From: Eubacteriaceae bacterium | Lineage (GTDB): Bacteria; Bacillota; Clostridia; Peptostreptococcales; Anaerovoracaceae | Length of the DNA: 64,000 nucleotides | Reading direction: 5' to 3' | Assembly (NCBI GenBank): GCA_902362435.1 | Contig: CABIWW010000011.1 | Location: 62,001-126,000 of the forward strand | Shown here: one piece after another, positions 1 through 9,031 of the stretch | How positions within the stretch are numbered: position 1 is the stretch's first letter | Layout: each line of letters opens with the position of its first letter | The notes under the pieces: generated by a model | Database searches by the model: none | Told to the model about the DNA's origin: nothing | What the model saw: only the letters and a program-made list of their open reading frames with translations | Translations under genes and position numbers: made by a program

Positions 1-1
1 G

Positions 2-526
2 CTGTACCTCTTTAAGATAGAGGAGAGGAAGCTCGAGGATGCGATGGCGACGATCACCGGCATATTTTATGTCGTGTTCTTTTCGTTCCATGTGACGCTA
101 GTCGACAGGACTGACTACAGCCTCATGGTATGGCTGATAGTCATCACGGCATTCGGGACCGATATCATGGCGTATTTCAGCGGATACCTTCTCGGAAAAC
201 ACAAGCTGTGCCCGAAGATAAGCCCTAAAAAGACTATCGAGGGATCGATCGGCGGCATACTCGGAAGCGTTATACTGAGCGGACTGTTTGGCTGGTTCTT
301 CATGCCGGACGTGCTGGTGCACTGTCTGGTTATAGGTGTGCTCGGCGGCACAGTTTCACAGTTCGGAGACCTTACAGCGTCTATATTCAAGAGAAAGATG
401 GGTATCAAGGACTACGGCAATCTGATCCCGGGACACGGCGGCATACTCGACAGATTCGACAGCGTGCTGTTCACAGGTCCTATGGTTTATTACTACATAG
501 TGCTTGTGATGGGATACATGGCGTAA
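2..526 (+). CDS. cdsA: Phosphatidate cytidylyltransferase, 5'-truncated by window start
   Basis: Makes CDP-diacylglycerol from phosphatidate and CTP at the membrane, the entry point to bacterial phospholipids. The open frame runs in from the window edge, so the N-terminal membrane segments are missing and the internal ATG at 44 is not the true start. The C-terminal family signature is visible: a KISPKKTIEGSIGG stretch followed by GDLTASIFKRKMGIKDYGNLIPGHGG and LDRFDS, with four or five hydrophobic segments. It is the first gene of the cdsA-dxr-rseP-ispG-polC run, 49 bases upstream of dxr, which is the usual Firmicutes order and supports the call. Confidence 0.95.
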   Translation: MYLFKIEERKLEDAMATITGIFYVVFFSFHVTLVDRTDYSLMVWLIVITAFGTDIMAYFSGYLLGKHKLCPKISPKKTIEGSIGGILGSVILSGLFGWFFMPDVLVHCLVIGVLGGTVSQFGDLTASIFKRKMGIKDYGNLIPGHGGILDRFDSVLFTGPMVYYYIVLVMGYMA

Positions 527-575
527 AACAGCGCCTGCCCGGTATTGATGTGTTTATTGCAGAGGCGGACTTTTT

Positions 576-1724
576 ATGAAAAGGATTTCGATTTTGGGCA
601 GTACGGGTTCGATAGGGACCCAGTGCCTTGATGTTATATCAGGAAACAGAGACAGATTTTCTGTAGCGGCGCTTTCGTGCTCGAAGAGCATAGAGCTGCT
701 GTGCAGGCAGATAGAGGAGCTTTCTCCGGCTGCCGTATGCGTGGCCGAGGAGGCGGATGCGGCTGAGCTTTCGAAAAAGTACAGCGGCATCGAGTTTTTC
801 CACGGGGACGAGGGACTCAGGGCGATCGCAGCGATGGAGGACTGTGATATGGTCGTCAATTCCCTTATGGGGATGCGGGGACTGGAGCCTACGATGGCTG
901 CGATAGAAGCCGGAAAGGACATAGCATTTGCCAACAAGGAAACGCTTGTGGTAGGCGGTCAGCTCGTGATGGATGCTGTAAAGCGCAGAGGAGTGAAGCT
1001 GCTGCCGGTGGACAGCGAGCACAGTGCGGTTTTTCAGTGTATCCAGGGGAGCGCAGGCAATGAGATCAGAAGACTGATATTAACAGCGTCAGGAGGTCCG
1101 TTCAGAGGATACAGTGCGGAACAGCTAAAAAGCGTGACGCTGGAGCAGGCTCTGGCGCATCCGAACTGGTCCATGGGAAAGAAGATAACGGTGGATTCGG
1201 CCACGATGATGAACAAAGGCCTTGAGGTGATCGAGGCAAAGTGGCTGTTCGATATACCTGCAGAAAAGATACAGATCGTCGTGCACCCGCAGAGCATACT
1301 GCATTCTGCTGTCGAATACTGCGACGGCAGCGTGATAGGGCAGATGGGACTGCCGGACATGAGAGTGCCTATCGCGTACGCGCTCTCATATCCTGAGCGC
1401 ATGGAAATGACGTCATCGATGAAGAGTCTTGATTTCTTTTCGCTCAAAGACGGCATGACATTCTATCCTGCAGACGCGGAGGTCTTCAGGACGATAGGGC
1501 TTGCATACGAGGCATGCAGGATCGGCGGAAGCTATCCTGTAGCGCTGAACGGTGCGAACGAGGTGCTCGTCGACATGTTCCTGAAAGGAAAGATAAGATT
1601 CACGGATATCCAGGATACGCTCGTGAAAGTGATGGAGGAGCACAGACCGGTGCAGGATCTCGATATAGAAGGGATACTGGAGGAAGACTCAAGAATAAGA
1701 GAGAAAATGAGGAATATGTTTTAG
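576..1724 (+). CDS. dxr: 1-deoxy-D-xylulose-5-phosphate reductoisomerase
   Basis: Second step of the MEP isoprenoid pathway: DXP plus NADPH to methylerythritol 4-phosphate, in the cytoplasm. The protein is 382 residues, the usual length. It opens with the NADPH-binding GSTGSIG at residues 8-14, has the conserved FANKETLVVGG segment near residue 120, and the metal/substrate region with DSEHSA and the KGLEVIEA helix. The ATG at 576 follows a GAGGCGG ribosome site. It lies between cdsA and rseP, with ispG of the same pathway two genes on. Nothing odd was seen. Confidence 0.97.
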   Translation: MKRISILGSTGSIGTQCLDVISGNRDRFSVAALSCSKSIELLCRQIEELSPAAVCVAEEADAAELSKKYSGIEFFHGDEGLRAIAAMEDCDMVVNSLMGMRGLEPTMAAIEAGKDIAFANKETLVVGGQLVMDAVKRRGVKLLPVDSEHSAVFQCIQGSAGNEIRRLILTASGGPFRGYSAEQLKSVTLEQALAHPNWSMGKKITVDSATMMNKGLEVIEAKWLFDIPAEKIQIVVHPQSILHSAVEYCDGSVIGQMGLPDMRVPIAYALSYPERMEMTSSMKSLDFFSLKDGMTFYPADAEVFRTIGLAYEACRIGGSYPVALNGANEVLVDMFLKGKIRFTDIQDTLVKVMEEHRPVQDLDIEGILEEDSRIREKMRNMF

Positions 1725-1738
1725 CAGGAGGATGATTT

Positions 1739-2752
1739 ATGACTGTGATATATGCGATTCTGATTTTCTGCGTTCTCATATTTGTCCATGAGTTCGGGCA
1801 TTTTGCTGCTGCAAAGGCCTGCGGGATCAAGGTAAACGAGTTCGCGATAGGAATGGGGCCTGCGTTTTTCAAGAAACAGAAAGGCGAGACTCAGTATTCG
1901 CTGAGGATATTCCCGATCGGCGGATTCTGCGCGATGGAAGGTGAGGACGAGGATTCAGAGGACGAGAGAGCCTTTAACAATAAACCGGCATGGCAGAGAG
2001 CCATCGTGCTTGCGGCAGGGGCATTCATGAACCTGGTCACTGCGGTAGTGCTGATGATCATAATAGCATGCTGGTCGGGACAGGCGACAACGGTGATCGA
2101 TCAGGTACTCGATGATTCGCCGGCATATGAGGCCGGGATACAGGCAGGAGATGAGATAACAGCTGTTGACGGAAAGAAAACAGACAGCTGGAACGATATA
2201 CTGACAGCGATCGGCGGCAAGAAAGACGAAGCGGTCGAGATAACACTGCTTAGAGACGGCAGTGAGCTTTCGATCACCGCGGCAGCCGAATATGATGAGG
2301 AATCAGGAAGAGCGAAGATCGGGATAAAGCCGGAGATAAGACACAATGTCATAGCCGGGTTCGGCACCGGGGTGAAAAACACCGGACGGATGACGGTTAT
2401 GATGTATGACACGATCAGACAGCTGATAACAGGCGACGTGTCAGTCAAGGAACTCAGCGGACCTGTAGGTATAGTGTACGCGGTGAACGATACGGCGAAG
2501 GCCGGAGTCATTTATGTCGTATATCTGTCAGCGCTGCTCAGCCTGAACCTTGCGATAATGAACATGCTGCCGCTGCCGGCGCTTGACGGCGGACGTCTGC
2601 TGTTCCTGCTGATACGCAAGATCACAGGAAAGCGTGTTACAGATGAAATGGAAGGAAGGATACATTTCATCGGCATCGTGCTGCTGATGCTCCTGATGGT
2701 CTTCGTGACGTGGAACGACATAGTGAAATTCATAGTTCCGCTGTTTTCGTAG
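1739..2752 (+). CDS. rseP: RIP metalloprotease RseP (site-2 protease)
   Basis: Membrane-embedded zinc protease that cuts substrates such as anti-sigma factors and leftover signal peptides within the membrane. The 337-residue protein has the zinc motif HEFGH at residues 17-21 in the first membrane helix, a PDZ domain at about residues 110-180, and the second active-site motif NMLPLPALDGG near residue 275 in a late helix. A GGAGG site sits just ahead of the ATG and the gene follows dxr by 14 bases. It is a normal member of this operon. The substrate in this organism is unknown. Confidence 0.96.
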   Translation: MTVIYAILIFCVLIFVHEFGHFAAAKACGIKVNEFAIGMGPAFFKKQKGETQYSLRIFPIGGFCAMEGEDEDSEDERAFNNKPAWQRAIVLAAGAFMNLVTAVVLMIIIACWSGQATTVIDQVLDDSPAYEAGIQAGDEITAVDGKKTDSWNDILTAIGGKKDEAVEITLLRDGSELSITAAAEYDEESGRAKIGIKPEIRHNVIAGFGTGVKNTGRMTVMMYDTIRQLITGDVSVKELSGPVGIVYAVNDTAKAGVIYVVYLSALLSLNLAIMNMLPLPALDGGRLLFLLIRKITGKRVTDEMEGRIHFIGIVLLMLLMVFVTWNDIVKFIVPLFS

Positions 2753-2875
2753 TGTCGGCAGTGCAGGTAAAACCATCACCGGCGGCGTGTGGAAGCAGCA
2801 GATGGTGCTGAAGTGATGACCCGGTCGATCACCCGGTCACGATCCGGCAGGATCGGTTTATAAGGAAGGTGCAGC

Positions 2876-3949
2876 ATGAAAAAGAGTGTATTTTGCGGCG
2901 GTGTCAGGATCGGAGGAGGAAGTCCGGTCTCGATACAGTCGATGACGAATACGTCGACATCTGATGTCGATGCAAGTGTAGATCAGATAAAGCGGCTCGA
3001 GGATGCCGGCTGCGAGATAGTGAGACTTGCTGTCCCGGACGAGGATGCAGCTGACGCTTTTGCCGAGATCAGGCGCAAAGCGCAGGTGCCTCTCGTTGCC
3101 GACATACATTTTGACTACAGGCTCGCGCTCAGAGCGATAGATGCGGGCGCTGACAAGATCAGGATCAACCCCGGCAATATCGGATCTGAAGAAAACGTGA
3201 GACAGGTAGTGGAAAAGGCGAAGAAAGCCGGGATACCGATAAGAGTGGGAGTGAATTCCGGTTCACTGGAAAAAGATATACTCGAGCATTACGGCAGAGT
3301 CACAGCAGAGGGACTTGCCGAAAGCGCGCTCAGAAACGTGGCGCTGCTGGAAAAATACGATTTCGACGATATCGTGATATCTCTTAAATCTTCTGACGTG
3401 AAGATGAATTTCGACGCGTACAGGATCGTCGATGAAAGATCGCCATATCCTTTGCATATCGGAGTCACAGAAGCCGGCACTGTCGGAAGAGGTAAAGTAA
3501 AGTCAGCTGCAGGAATAGGTGCGCTGCTGCTTTGCGGGATAGGAGACACGATGCGCGTGTCGCTGACTGCCGATCCGGTCGAAGAAGTGATCTTTGCAAA
3601 AGAGCTGCTGGCGGCGACCGGCATAAGAAAGGACCGCATAGAGATAGTTTCGTGTCCGACATGCGGGCGTACCGAAGTAGATCTTCAGGTCATAGCCGGA
3701 GAGATAGAGAGACGTGTGGAGCTGCTCCAGGACAGAGGCGTCAGGGATCTCAAGATCGCAGTGATGGGCTGTGCGGTGAACGGACCGGGAGAAGCTAAAG
3801 GTGCGGATATAGGCGTCGCATGTGGAAAAGGCAAGGGCGTGATCTTTGCAGGCGGCAGCATACTGAAGACAGTCAGCGAAGAAGAGATAGCGGACGAGAT
3901 AATAAAACTGGCGGAGGAATATGAAAAAAATACTGGAAGAATCGATTGA
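2876..3949 (+). CDS. ispG: 4-hydroxy-3-methylbut-2-enyl diphosphate synthase (IspG/GcpE)
   Basis: Iron-sulfur enzyme of the MEP pathway that converts MEcPP to HMBPP. The 357 residues show the short bacterial form: an N-terminal TIM barrel starting with GGGSPVSIQSMTNT, and a C-terminal 4Fe-4S domain with SCPTCGRTEVD and GCAVNGPGEA supplying the three cysteines and the glutamate. It starts 123 bases after rseP, preceded by an AAGGAAGG site. Its last 29 bases overlap the start of polC in another frame, which suggests translational coupling. The 123-base gap before it holds no obvious gene. Confidence 0.97.
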   Translation: MKKSVFCGGVRIGGGSPVSIQSMTNTSTSDVDASVDQIKRLEDAGCEIVRLAVPDEDAADAFAEIRRKAQVPLVADIHFDYRLALRAIDAGADKIRINPGNIGSEENVRQVVEKAKKAGIPIRVGVNSGSLEKDILEHYGRVTAEGLAESALRNVALLEKYDFDDIVISLKSSDVKMNFDAYRIVDERSPYPLHIGVTEAGTVGRGKVKSAAGIGALLLCGIGDTMRVSLTADPVEEVIFAKELLAATGIRKDRIEIVSCPTCGRTEVDLQVIAGEIERRVELLQDRGVRDLKIAVMGCAVNGPGEAKGADIGVACGKGKGVIFAGGSILKTVSEEEIADEIIKLAEEYEKNTGRID

Positions 3950-6900
3950 CTTTTCCAAGATAGGAAACTATAAAAAAGAAGATATAAGGTTTGAGATGAA
4001 AAAAGCTGTGATCTCCAGCGAAACAGGAAGGCTGTCGCTGGAATCGGAGCTTAATTTTGTGCTACCGTACGAATCGGTCGACAGGTTCAGGCGGTCGCTG
4101 CAGGGCAGGATGCCGGACATAAAAGGCATAGATCTCAGTATTTCATATAAGGATCTGATACAGAAGCCTGAGGAGGCGATCGGTCCGTACATAGGGCACA
4201 TGATAGCTCTCGTAAACGGCAGATATGCGCATGTCACCAAGACGATATACACGGACAGGTGGGAGCTCGAGGATGACAGGCTCACAGTGTATGCACTGGG
4301 TCAGATGTCTGTAGATGTGCTCAACAAGGAAGTGGCAGACAAATTCCGCAGGCTGCTGAAAAGAGACCTCGATATGGATCTGGAGGTCAGGTTCGAGAAC
4401 AATACGCAGGAATACAAGTCTGTCGGCAGGAAGATGGAGGAAAAGGAACGCACCGTCTACGAGGAGCACAAGGAGATCGCGGCGGCCAGGAAGAGCAGCA
4501 GACCGGAAAAACCTGCGGCGTCTTCCGGAGACGGAGGCTTTGGCGGCGGTTTTCCTGCAAATGGCGCGGCAGGCAATGGCGGCAAGCCGTTCAGAGGCAG
4601 GAGGCGCAATGTCTATGTGCCTGTGAAGGGCAACCTGATAATGGGTGAGCCGGTTGCCGACAGAGCTATACCGATAGGAGAAGTGACTTCAGAGAGCGGC
4701 AATGTCGTGATAGAGGGAGAGCTGTTCAACAAGGACTGCAGGACGACCAAGAATGACAGCAAGCTCGCCAGCCTTTTCGTCACGGACAAGCGCACGAGCA
4801 TATGCGTCAAGGCGTTCGTGCTCAACGAGAAGTGGGATGATATAGAGAAGCATCTCAAGGACGGCGACGGAGTCCGCATACAGGGAATGGCCCAGTGGGA
4901 CAGATTCGACAACTGCGTGACTATCATGGCCGACAGCATAGAAAAGGTTGCGAAGAAGCAGCGAAAGGACACTTATCCTGAGAAACGCGTAGAGCTGCAT
5001 GCGCATACGAAGATGAGCGCGATGGACGGTCTCAACGAGGTCGCGGATCTCGTAAAGACTGCAGCCGCGTGGGGGCAGCCGGCAGTTGCGATCACCGACC
5101 ATGGTGTGGTGCAGAGCTTCCCTGACGCCGCCAAGACGGCGAAGAAGCTCGCCGGCGACAAGGAAAATCCTGTGAACATCAAGATAATATACGGTATGGA
5201 AGGATATGTGTTCGACGATGCCGACTGTCACAATGAAGACGGCACGATAGAGTACAAGAAAAAAACGACGAACCACATAATCCTGATCGCGAGGACACAG
5301 GAGGGCCTGAAGAATATCTACAAGCTCGTTTCGTACTCGCACCTGCAGTATTTTTACAAGAGGCCGAGACTGCCGAAATCCGTGATCGAGCAGCACAGAG
5401 AGGGGCTGATAATCGGCTCGGCATGTGAAGCTGGAGAAGTGTATCGCGCGGTCACAGCAGGAAAGAGCCAGGAAGAGCTCGAAAAGGTCGCGTCGTTTTA
5501 CGACTACCTGGAGATACAGCCGCTCATCAACAACCAGTTCATGATAGATCAGGGAATGGTCAAAGGTCAGGAGGAGCTGCGTGAACACAACAGGACGATA
5601 GTCGCACTGGCAGATAAGATGGGAAAGCCGGTCGTTGCGACCACTGATGCTCACTACAAGGAGCCTGAGGCAGCGATATACAGGAATATCCTGATGGCGG
5701 GCATGGGCTTCAAGGACGCCGAAAACGGGCAGGGCCTTTATCTGAGGACCACCGATGAGATGATGGAGGAATTCAGCTATCTGGGCGAAGAGACCGCCAG
5801 GAGAGTAGTGATAGAGAACACGAACAAGATCGCGGATATGGTGGACGACGGCATCATGCCGGTGCCCAAGGGCAAGTTCCCGCCGAAGATCGACGGCGCT
5901 GAGGAGACTCTCAGGCAGACCTGCATGGAAAAGGCGCACAGCATCTATGGTGACCCGCTGCCGCCGGAGATCGGACAGAGACTCGAAAAGGAGCTTTCGT
6001 CGATCATTGACAACGGATACGCGGTCATGTACGTGTCAGCACAGATGCTGGTGAACAAGTCGATGCAGGACGGATATCTGGTCGGGTCACGAGGTTCGGT
6101 AGGGTCCTCGTTTGCGGCCACGATGGCGGGCATCACAGAGGTAAATCCGCTGGAGCCGCATTATATCTGTCCTAACTGCAAGAAGCTGATATGGGGAGAT
6201 ATGCAGCAGTACGACTGCGGTATAGACATGCCGGAGATGGACTGCCCGGACTGCGGCACGCCGATGAACAGAGACGGCTATACGATACCGTTCGCGACGT
6301 TCCTGGGATTCGACGGAGACAAGGAGCCTGATATCGACCTGAACTTTGCAGGGGAATACCAGGCGACTGCTCACAAGTACGTAGGTGAGATCTTCGGAGA
6401 AGAAAACGTGTTCAAGGCCGGTACCGTAGGTACTGTAAAGGACAAGACGGCATACGGATACGTGATGAAGTTTGCGGAGGAGTTCAATCGTCCGATAAAC
6501 AAGTTCGAGGCGGATCGTCTGACGAAGGGATGCACCGGAGTCAAGCGTACGACGGGACAGCATCCGGGAGGCATAATCATAGTGCCTGACGACCATGAGA
6601 TATATGAGTTCTGCCCTGTGCAGCACCCTGCGAATGACGTGAAGAGTGATATCATCACGACACATTTCGACTACCATAAGATAGATGAGAACCTGCTCAA
6701 GCTGGATATACTGGGGCACAACATACCGTCCATGATACGTCAGCTGCAGGATATGACAGGCATAGATCCGATGAAGGCCGATCTGACGGACAGAAAGGTA
6801 CTGTCGATATTCAACGGCATAGAGGCGCTGGATATCAAGGATCCGGACTACAAATTCACACATGGGAGCTACGCTATCCCTGAATTCGGCACGGGCTTCG

Positions 6901-7751
6901 TTCGCCAGATGCTCGACGATACGAAACCGGACAAGTTCGCGGATCTCGTGCGTATTTCGGGATTCTCGCACGGAACGGACGTATGGCTGAACAATGCGCA
7001 GGACTATATACGAAGCGGAACTGCTACGATGAGAGAAGTTATCTCGACCCGAGACGACATCATGAACTATCTGATACTCAAGGGCATCGAGAACAAGACT
7101 TCGTTCCAGATCATGGAGGACGTGCGTAAAAACAGGCCGCTCAAAGAGGAACAGCTCAAGGTCATGAAAGAGCACGGCGTTCCCGACTGGTACATAGATT
7201 CGTGCATAAAGATCCAGTACATGTTCCCGCGTGCTCATGCGGTGGCATATGTGATGATGTCGTTCCGAATGGCATGGTACAAGGTATACTACCCAGTGGA
7301 ATTCTATGCGACTTACTTTTCGAGTACGGTGGCGAATTTCGATACGGATACGATACTGAGAGGACCAAAGGCGTGCCTGGACAGGATCGACGCGATCGTC
7401 GCGATGGGCAACAACGCTTCTGCAAAGGAGCAGGATGACATACTGATCCTAGAGGTCGCATACGAGATGTACGCGAGAGGCTACGAGTTCGAACCGGCAA
7501 GACTGGGAATCTCGGACAGCCTGCATTTTCTGGCACATGATGGAAAGGTGCTGCTGCCGTTCGTTGCCATCGACGGAATGGGTGAGAACGCAGCGAAGAC
7601 TCTCGTAGAGGAGTACAACAGGAGGCCGTACGAGACAGTTGAGGAAGTCAGCGACAGAGGCAAGGTCAACAAGTCGGCCATCGACGCTCTGCGCCAGCAC
7701 GGCGTGCTTGACGGACTGCCGGAGACGGCGCAGATAAGTCTGTTCGGGTAG
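3921..7751 (+). CDS. polC: DNA polymerase III alpha subunit, PolC type, apparently without the inserted exonuclease domain
   Basis: Main replicative DNA polymerase of low-GC Gram-positives. Order seen: N-terminal domain, Gly-rich linker near 205-225, OB fold near 255-345, PHP domain starting ELHAHTKMSAMDG near 357 and ending VATTDAHYKEP near 575, polymerase core with GSRGSVGSSFAA near 722, a four-cysteine zinc module near 752-790, and the catalytic PDIDLNFAGEYQ near 803. PolC is usually about 1430-1470 residues because a DEDD 3'-5' exonuclease (DxETTG motif) interrupts the PHP domain. Here the protein is 1276 residues, no such motif exists, and the PHP sequence runs straight through GYVFDDADC to NHIILIART. 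PHP metal ligands look intact. The start overlaps ispG; a strong terminator follows. See findings. Confidence 0.95.
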   Translation: MKKILEESIDFSKIGNYKKEDIRFEMKKAVISSETGRLSLESELNFVLPYESVDRFRRSLQGRMPDIKGIDLSISYKDLIQKPEEAIGPYIGHMIALVNGRYAHVTKTIYTDRWELEDDRLTVYALGQMSVDVLNKEVADKFRRLLKRDLDMDLEVRFENNTQEYKSVGRKMEEKERTVYEEHKEIAAARKSSRPEKPAASSGDGGFGGGFPANGAAGNGGKPFRGRRRNVYVPVKGNLIMGEPVADRAIPIGEVTSESGNVVIEGELFNKDCRTTKNDSKLASLFVTDKRTSICVKAFVLNEKWDDIEKHLKDGDGVRIQGMAQWDRFDNCVTIMADSIEKVAKKQRKDTYPEKRVELHAHTKMSAMDGLNEVADLVKTAAAWGQPAVAITDHGVVQSFPDAAKTAKKLAGDKENPVNIKIIYGMEGYVFDDADCHNEDGTIEYKKKTTNHIILIARTQEGLKNIYKLVSYSHLQYFYKRPRLPKSVIEQHREGLIIGSACEAGEVYRAVTAGKSQEELEKVASFYDYLEIQPLINNQFMIDQGMVKGQEELREHNRTIVALADKMGKPVVATTDAHYKEPEAAIYRNILMAGMGFKDAENGQGLYLRTTDEMMEEFSYLGEETARRVVIENTNKIADMVDDGIMPVPKGKFPPKIDGAEETLRQTCMEKAHSIYGDPLPPEIGQRLEKELSSIIDNGYAVMYVSAQMLVNKSMQDGYLVGSRGSVGSSFAATMAGITEVNPLEPHYICPNCKKLIWGDMQQYDCGIDMPEMDCPDCGTPMNRDGYTIPFATFLGFDGDKEPDIDLNFAGEYQATAHKYVGEIFGEENVFKAGTVGTVKDKTAYGYVMKFAEEFNRPINKFEADRLTKGCTGVKRTTGQHPGGIIIVPDDHEIYEFCPVQHPANDVKSDIITTHFDYHKIDENLLKLDILGHNIPSMIRQLQDMTGIDPMKADLTDRKVLSIFNGIEALDIKDPDYKFTHGSYAIPEFGTGFVRQMLDDTKPDKFADLVRISGFSHGTDVWLNNAQDYIRSGTATMREVISTRDDIMNYLILKGIENKTSFQIMEDVRKNRPLKEEQLKVMKEHGVPDWYIDSCIKIQYMFPRAHAVAYVMMSFRMAWYKVYYPVEFYATYFSSTVANFDTDTILRGPKACLDRIDAIVAMGNNASAKEQDDILILEVAYEMYARGYEFEPARLGISDSLHFLAHDGKVLLPFVAIDGMGENAAKTLVEEYNRRPYETVEEVSDRGKVNKSAIDALRQHGVLDGLPETAQISLFG

Positions 7752-7776
7752 GCATTGCAGAGCTTCAGCCATACAT

Positions 7777-7826
7777 AAAAAACTGCTGTACCGGATCGTG
7801 AGAGATCAGGCACAGCAGTTTTGTCT
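7777..7826. terminator. Bidirectional terminator between polC and HxlR gene
   Basis: AAAACTGCTGT at 7779-7789 pairs perfectly with ACAGCAGTTTT at 7812-7822 and is A-rich on the left, T-rich on the right, so it can end both polC (plus) and the convergent HxlR-type gene (minus). It marks the end of the upstream operon block. Confidence 0.85.
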
Positions 7827-8175
7827 ATACACTGCATCCGTATGAGAGATTGTTTTCTTTGATGTATTCCTTGCCCCAGTCGCACATGGCATTGAGCACT
7901 GGGAACAGACTCTTTCCGAACTCTGTGAGAGTATATTCTGTCCTCGGCGGGACTTCCGGGTAGATCTTTTTATTTATCAGTCCGTCACTTTCCAGTTCCT
8001 TGAGCTGCTGTGAAAGGACTTTGTCGGTGGCATTCGGCGCCAGCCTGTGGATCTCGCTGTAGCGCATAGGGCCGTATATGAGATTCCAGAGTATCACCGG
8101 TTTGTATTTTCCGCCCATGAGTTTTACTGTAGCTTCGACCGGGCAGATAAATGTAACTTGGCAATCTTCTTTCAT
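7825..8175 (-). CDS. HxlR-family winged-helix transcriptional regulator
   Basis: Small (116 residues) MarR/HxlR-type DNA-binding protein. It shows the family core CPVEATVKLMGGKYKPVILW, then GPMRYSEIHR, KVLSQQLKELESDGL and PRTEYTLTEFG, i.e. a single winged helix-turn-helix. The N-terminal Cys in CPV is the redox-sensing cysteine of many members (established for YodB/CatR; inferred here). I chose the ATG at 8175, preceded by GGAAAGGAA, over a longer form starting at 8211. Two 15-bp direct repeats upstream look like its operator. A truncated nitroreductase gene on the same strand upstream is a plausible former target, as HxlR-nitroreductase pairs are common. Confidence 0.9.
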   Translation of the reverse strand: MKEDCQVTFICPVEATVKLMGGKYKPVILWNLIYGPMRYSEIHRLAPNATDKVLSQQLKELESDGLINKKIYPEVPPRTEYTLTEFGKSLFPVLNAMCDWGKEYIKENNLSYGCSV

Positions 8176-8193
8176 TAGTTCGTTCCTTTCCTT

Positions 8194-8227
8194 TTGGTTA
8201 GTACCTGTCATATTGGTTAGTATCTGT
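8194..8227. promoter_or_regulatory. Tandem direct repeats, candidate HxlR operator
   Basis: TTGGTTAGTACCTGT at 8194-8208 and TTGGTTAGTATCTGT at 8213-8227 differ at one base and are offset by 19 bp. They lie just upstream of the HxlR-type gene start, where an autoregulatory operator would be expected. Binding is inferred. Confidence 0.6.
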
Positions 8228-8441
8228 TTAAAAAGTGCGTTCTTGTTTGAAGCTTTTATTATAGTATAATTATGTTAAGGTCAAATTTCAAGTGGTTAAA
8301 CAAACCGCACTTATAAATTACAGCTTATGATAAGAACAGAGAAAGGAGTGGTCAGGGTTAGATGCAAAGCGCAGACGGTCAGAGACCGGCACTTTTGCAT
8401 AACGTTATGGCAGCGGCATCGATATGAGTGTCGCGAATATC

Positions 8442-8493
8442 AAAATAGCCTTTTATGGTATTTGTGGATTTACCATAGAAGGCTATATTTTTG
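8442..8493. terminator. Strong hairpin, likely terminator
   Basis: ATAGCC (8445-8450) plus TTATGGTA (8453-8460) pair with TACCATAG... (8471-8478) and GGCTAT (8481-8486), with a T-run on the right (8488-8492) and an A-run on the left. It lies beyond the 3' end of the minus-strand nitroreductase fragment. I see no credible gene between 8230 and 8540. Confidence 0.7.
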
Positions 8494-8540
8494 TCTTACT
8501 TTCTGTATCGTATCGCTGATCGTCGAATGATCGAGCACAG

Positions 8541-8708
8541 TTATATATGATAGATATAGTCGCTTTTTCGCGGCGACTGCTTTCCCATTCCTGAAGCGGC
8601 GTATGTGCCTGCCTCGCATATCCTGTCTATGATTTCCTGTGGTATCATGTCAGGCTTGTAGCTTCTGACGCTGCGTCTGGTTTCTATTGATTTTATTATT
8701 TCGTTCAT
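8541..8708 (-). pseudogene. Nitroreductase family, truncated N-terminal fragment
   Basis: The 55 residues start MNEIIKSIETRRSVRSYKPD and continue IPQEIIDRICEAGTYAASGMGKQS, the FMN-binding N-terminus of the nitroreductase family (normally 170-270 residues). The frame then diverges and stops, so most of the fold and the rest of the FMN site are gone. The ATG at 8708 has a GAAGG site 9 bases ahead. I read it as a broken gene left next to the HxlR regulator. A functional micro-protein is unlikely. Confidence 0.75.
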
Positions 8709-8861
8709 AGTATCGCCTTCTTTCTGAAATATTCTGCTGATATTATAGTCCCTTGAATGCAAAAGTACAAGCAGATGGCAACGCAATCATACTATATTGT
8801 CAGCTGGAGCGTGTTAAACTCCTGTTTACATAAATTTAACATAGCTTTTACTGCTTTCGGA

Positions 8862-8890
8862 TTGACTAGGTCAGGCCCTTTTGTTATACT
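8862..8890 (+). promoter_or_regulatory. Sigma-A type promoter of the CNNM transporter unit
   Basis: TTGACT (8862-8867), a 17-bp spacer and TATACT (8885-8890) give a near-consensus promoter whose start would be about 8897, 31 bases before the leader ORF and about 190 before the transporter gene. The long leader is what suggests attenuation. Confidence 0.75.
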
Positions 8891-8927
8891 TCGCAATAAT
8901 ACCATTTGAGAGGAGGGGAAATTTAAC

Positions 8928-9020
8928 ATGGATGAAAGCGATAGTGATTCTGAAGCGAACCGATTCAATAGGATTTTAATTCATATATCGCAAGGCATGG
9001 ACTATGTATTCAGAATATAG
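8928..9020 (+). CDS. 30-residue acidic leader peptide upstream of CNNM transporter
   Basis: An ATG at 8928 sits 9 bases after a strong AGGAGGGG site and opens a 30-codon frame beginning MDESDSDSEANRF and ending YVFRI. Its TAG stop (9018-9020) lies inside the 3' arm of a terminator-like hairpin. Acidic residues right after the start codon can destabilise translating ribosomes when magnesium is low, as shown for E. coli MgtL and related nascent chains. A metal-transporter gene follows, so a leader-peptide sensor is plausible. The peptide itself is not a known family to me. Real translation is inferred from the ribosome site and position. Confidence 0.55.
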   Translation: MDESDSDSEANRFNRILIHISQGMDYVFRI

Positions 9021-9031
9021 GCCATGTTTTT
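8996..9031 (+). terminator. Candidate attenuator terminator with competing pairing
   Basis: CATGG (8996-9000) and CTATGT (9002-9007) pair with ATATAG (9015-9020) and CCATG (9022-9026), with one A-G mismatch, followed by five T. The same CCATGTT (9022-9028) is also perfectly complementary to AACATGG at 8925-8931, which spans the leader start codon. The two pairings are mutually exclusive, as in an attenuator. This is seen by eye; no folding energy was computed. Confidence 0.5.

Noticed and set aside
4689..5939. 416-codon open frame on the minus strand inside polC
   Set aside because: Opposite strand of a certain gene, Arg/Leu/His-rich composition typical of antisense shadows, no ribosome site.
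6087..7238. 383-codon minus-strand open frame inside polC
   Set aside because: Shadow of polC; no domain and no start signal.
8327..8530. 67-codon plus-strand frame after the HxlR promoter region
   Set aside because: Covers a terminator hairpin, odd composition (Trp/Cys/Arg), no family pattern.
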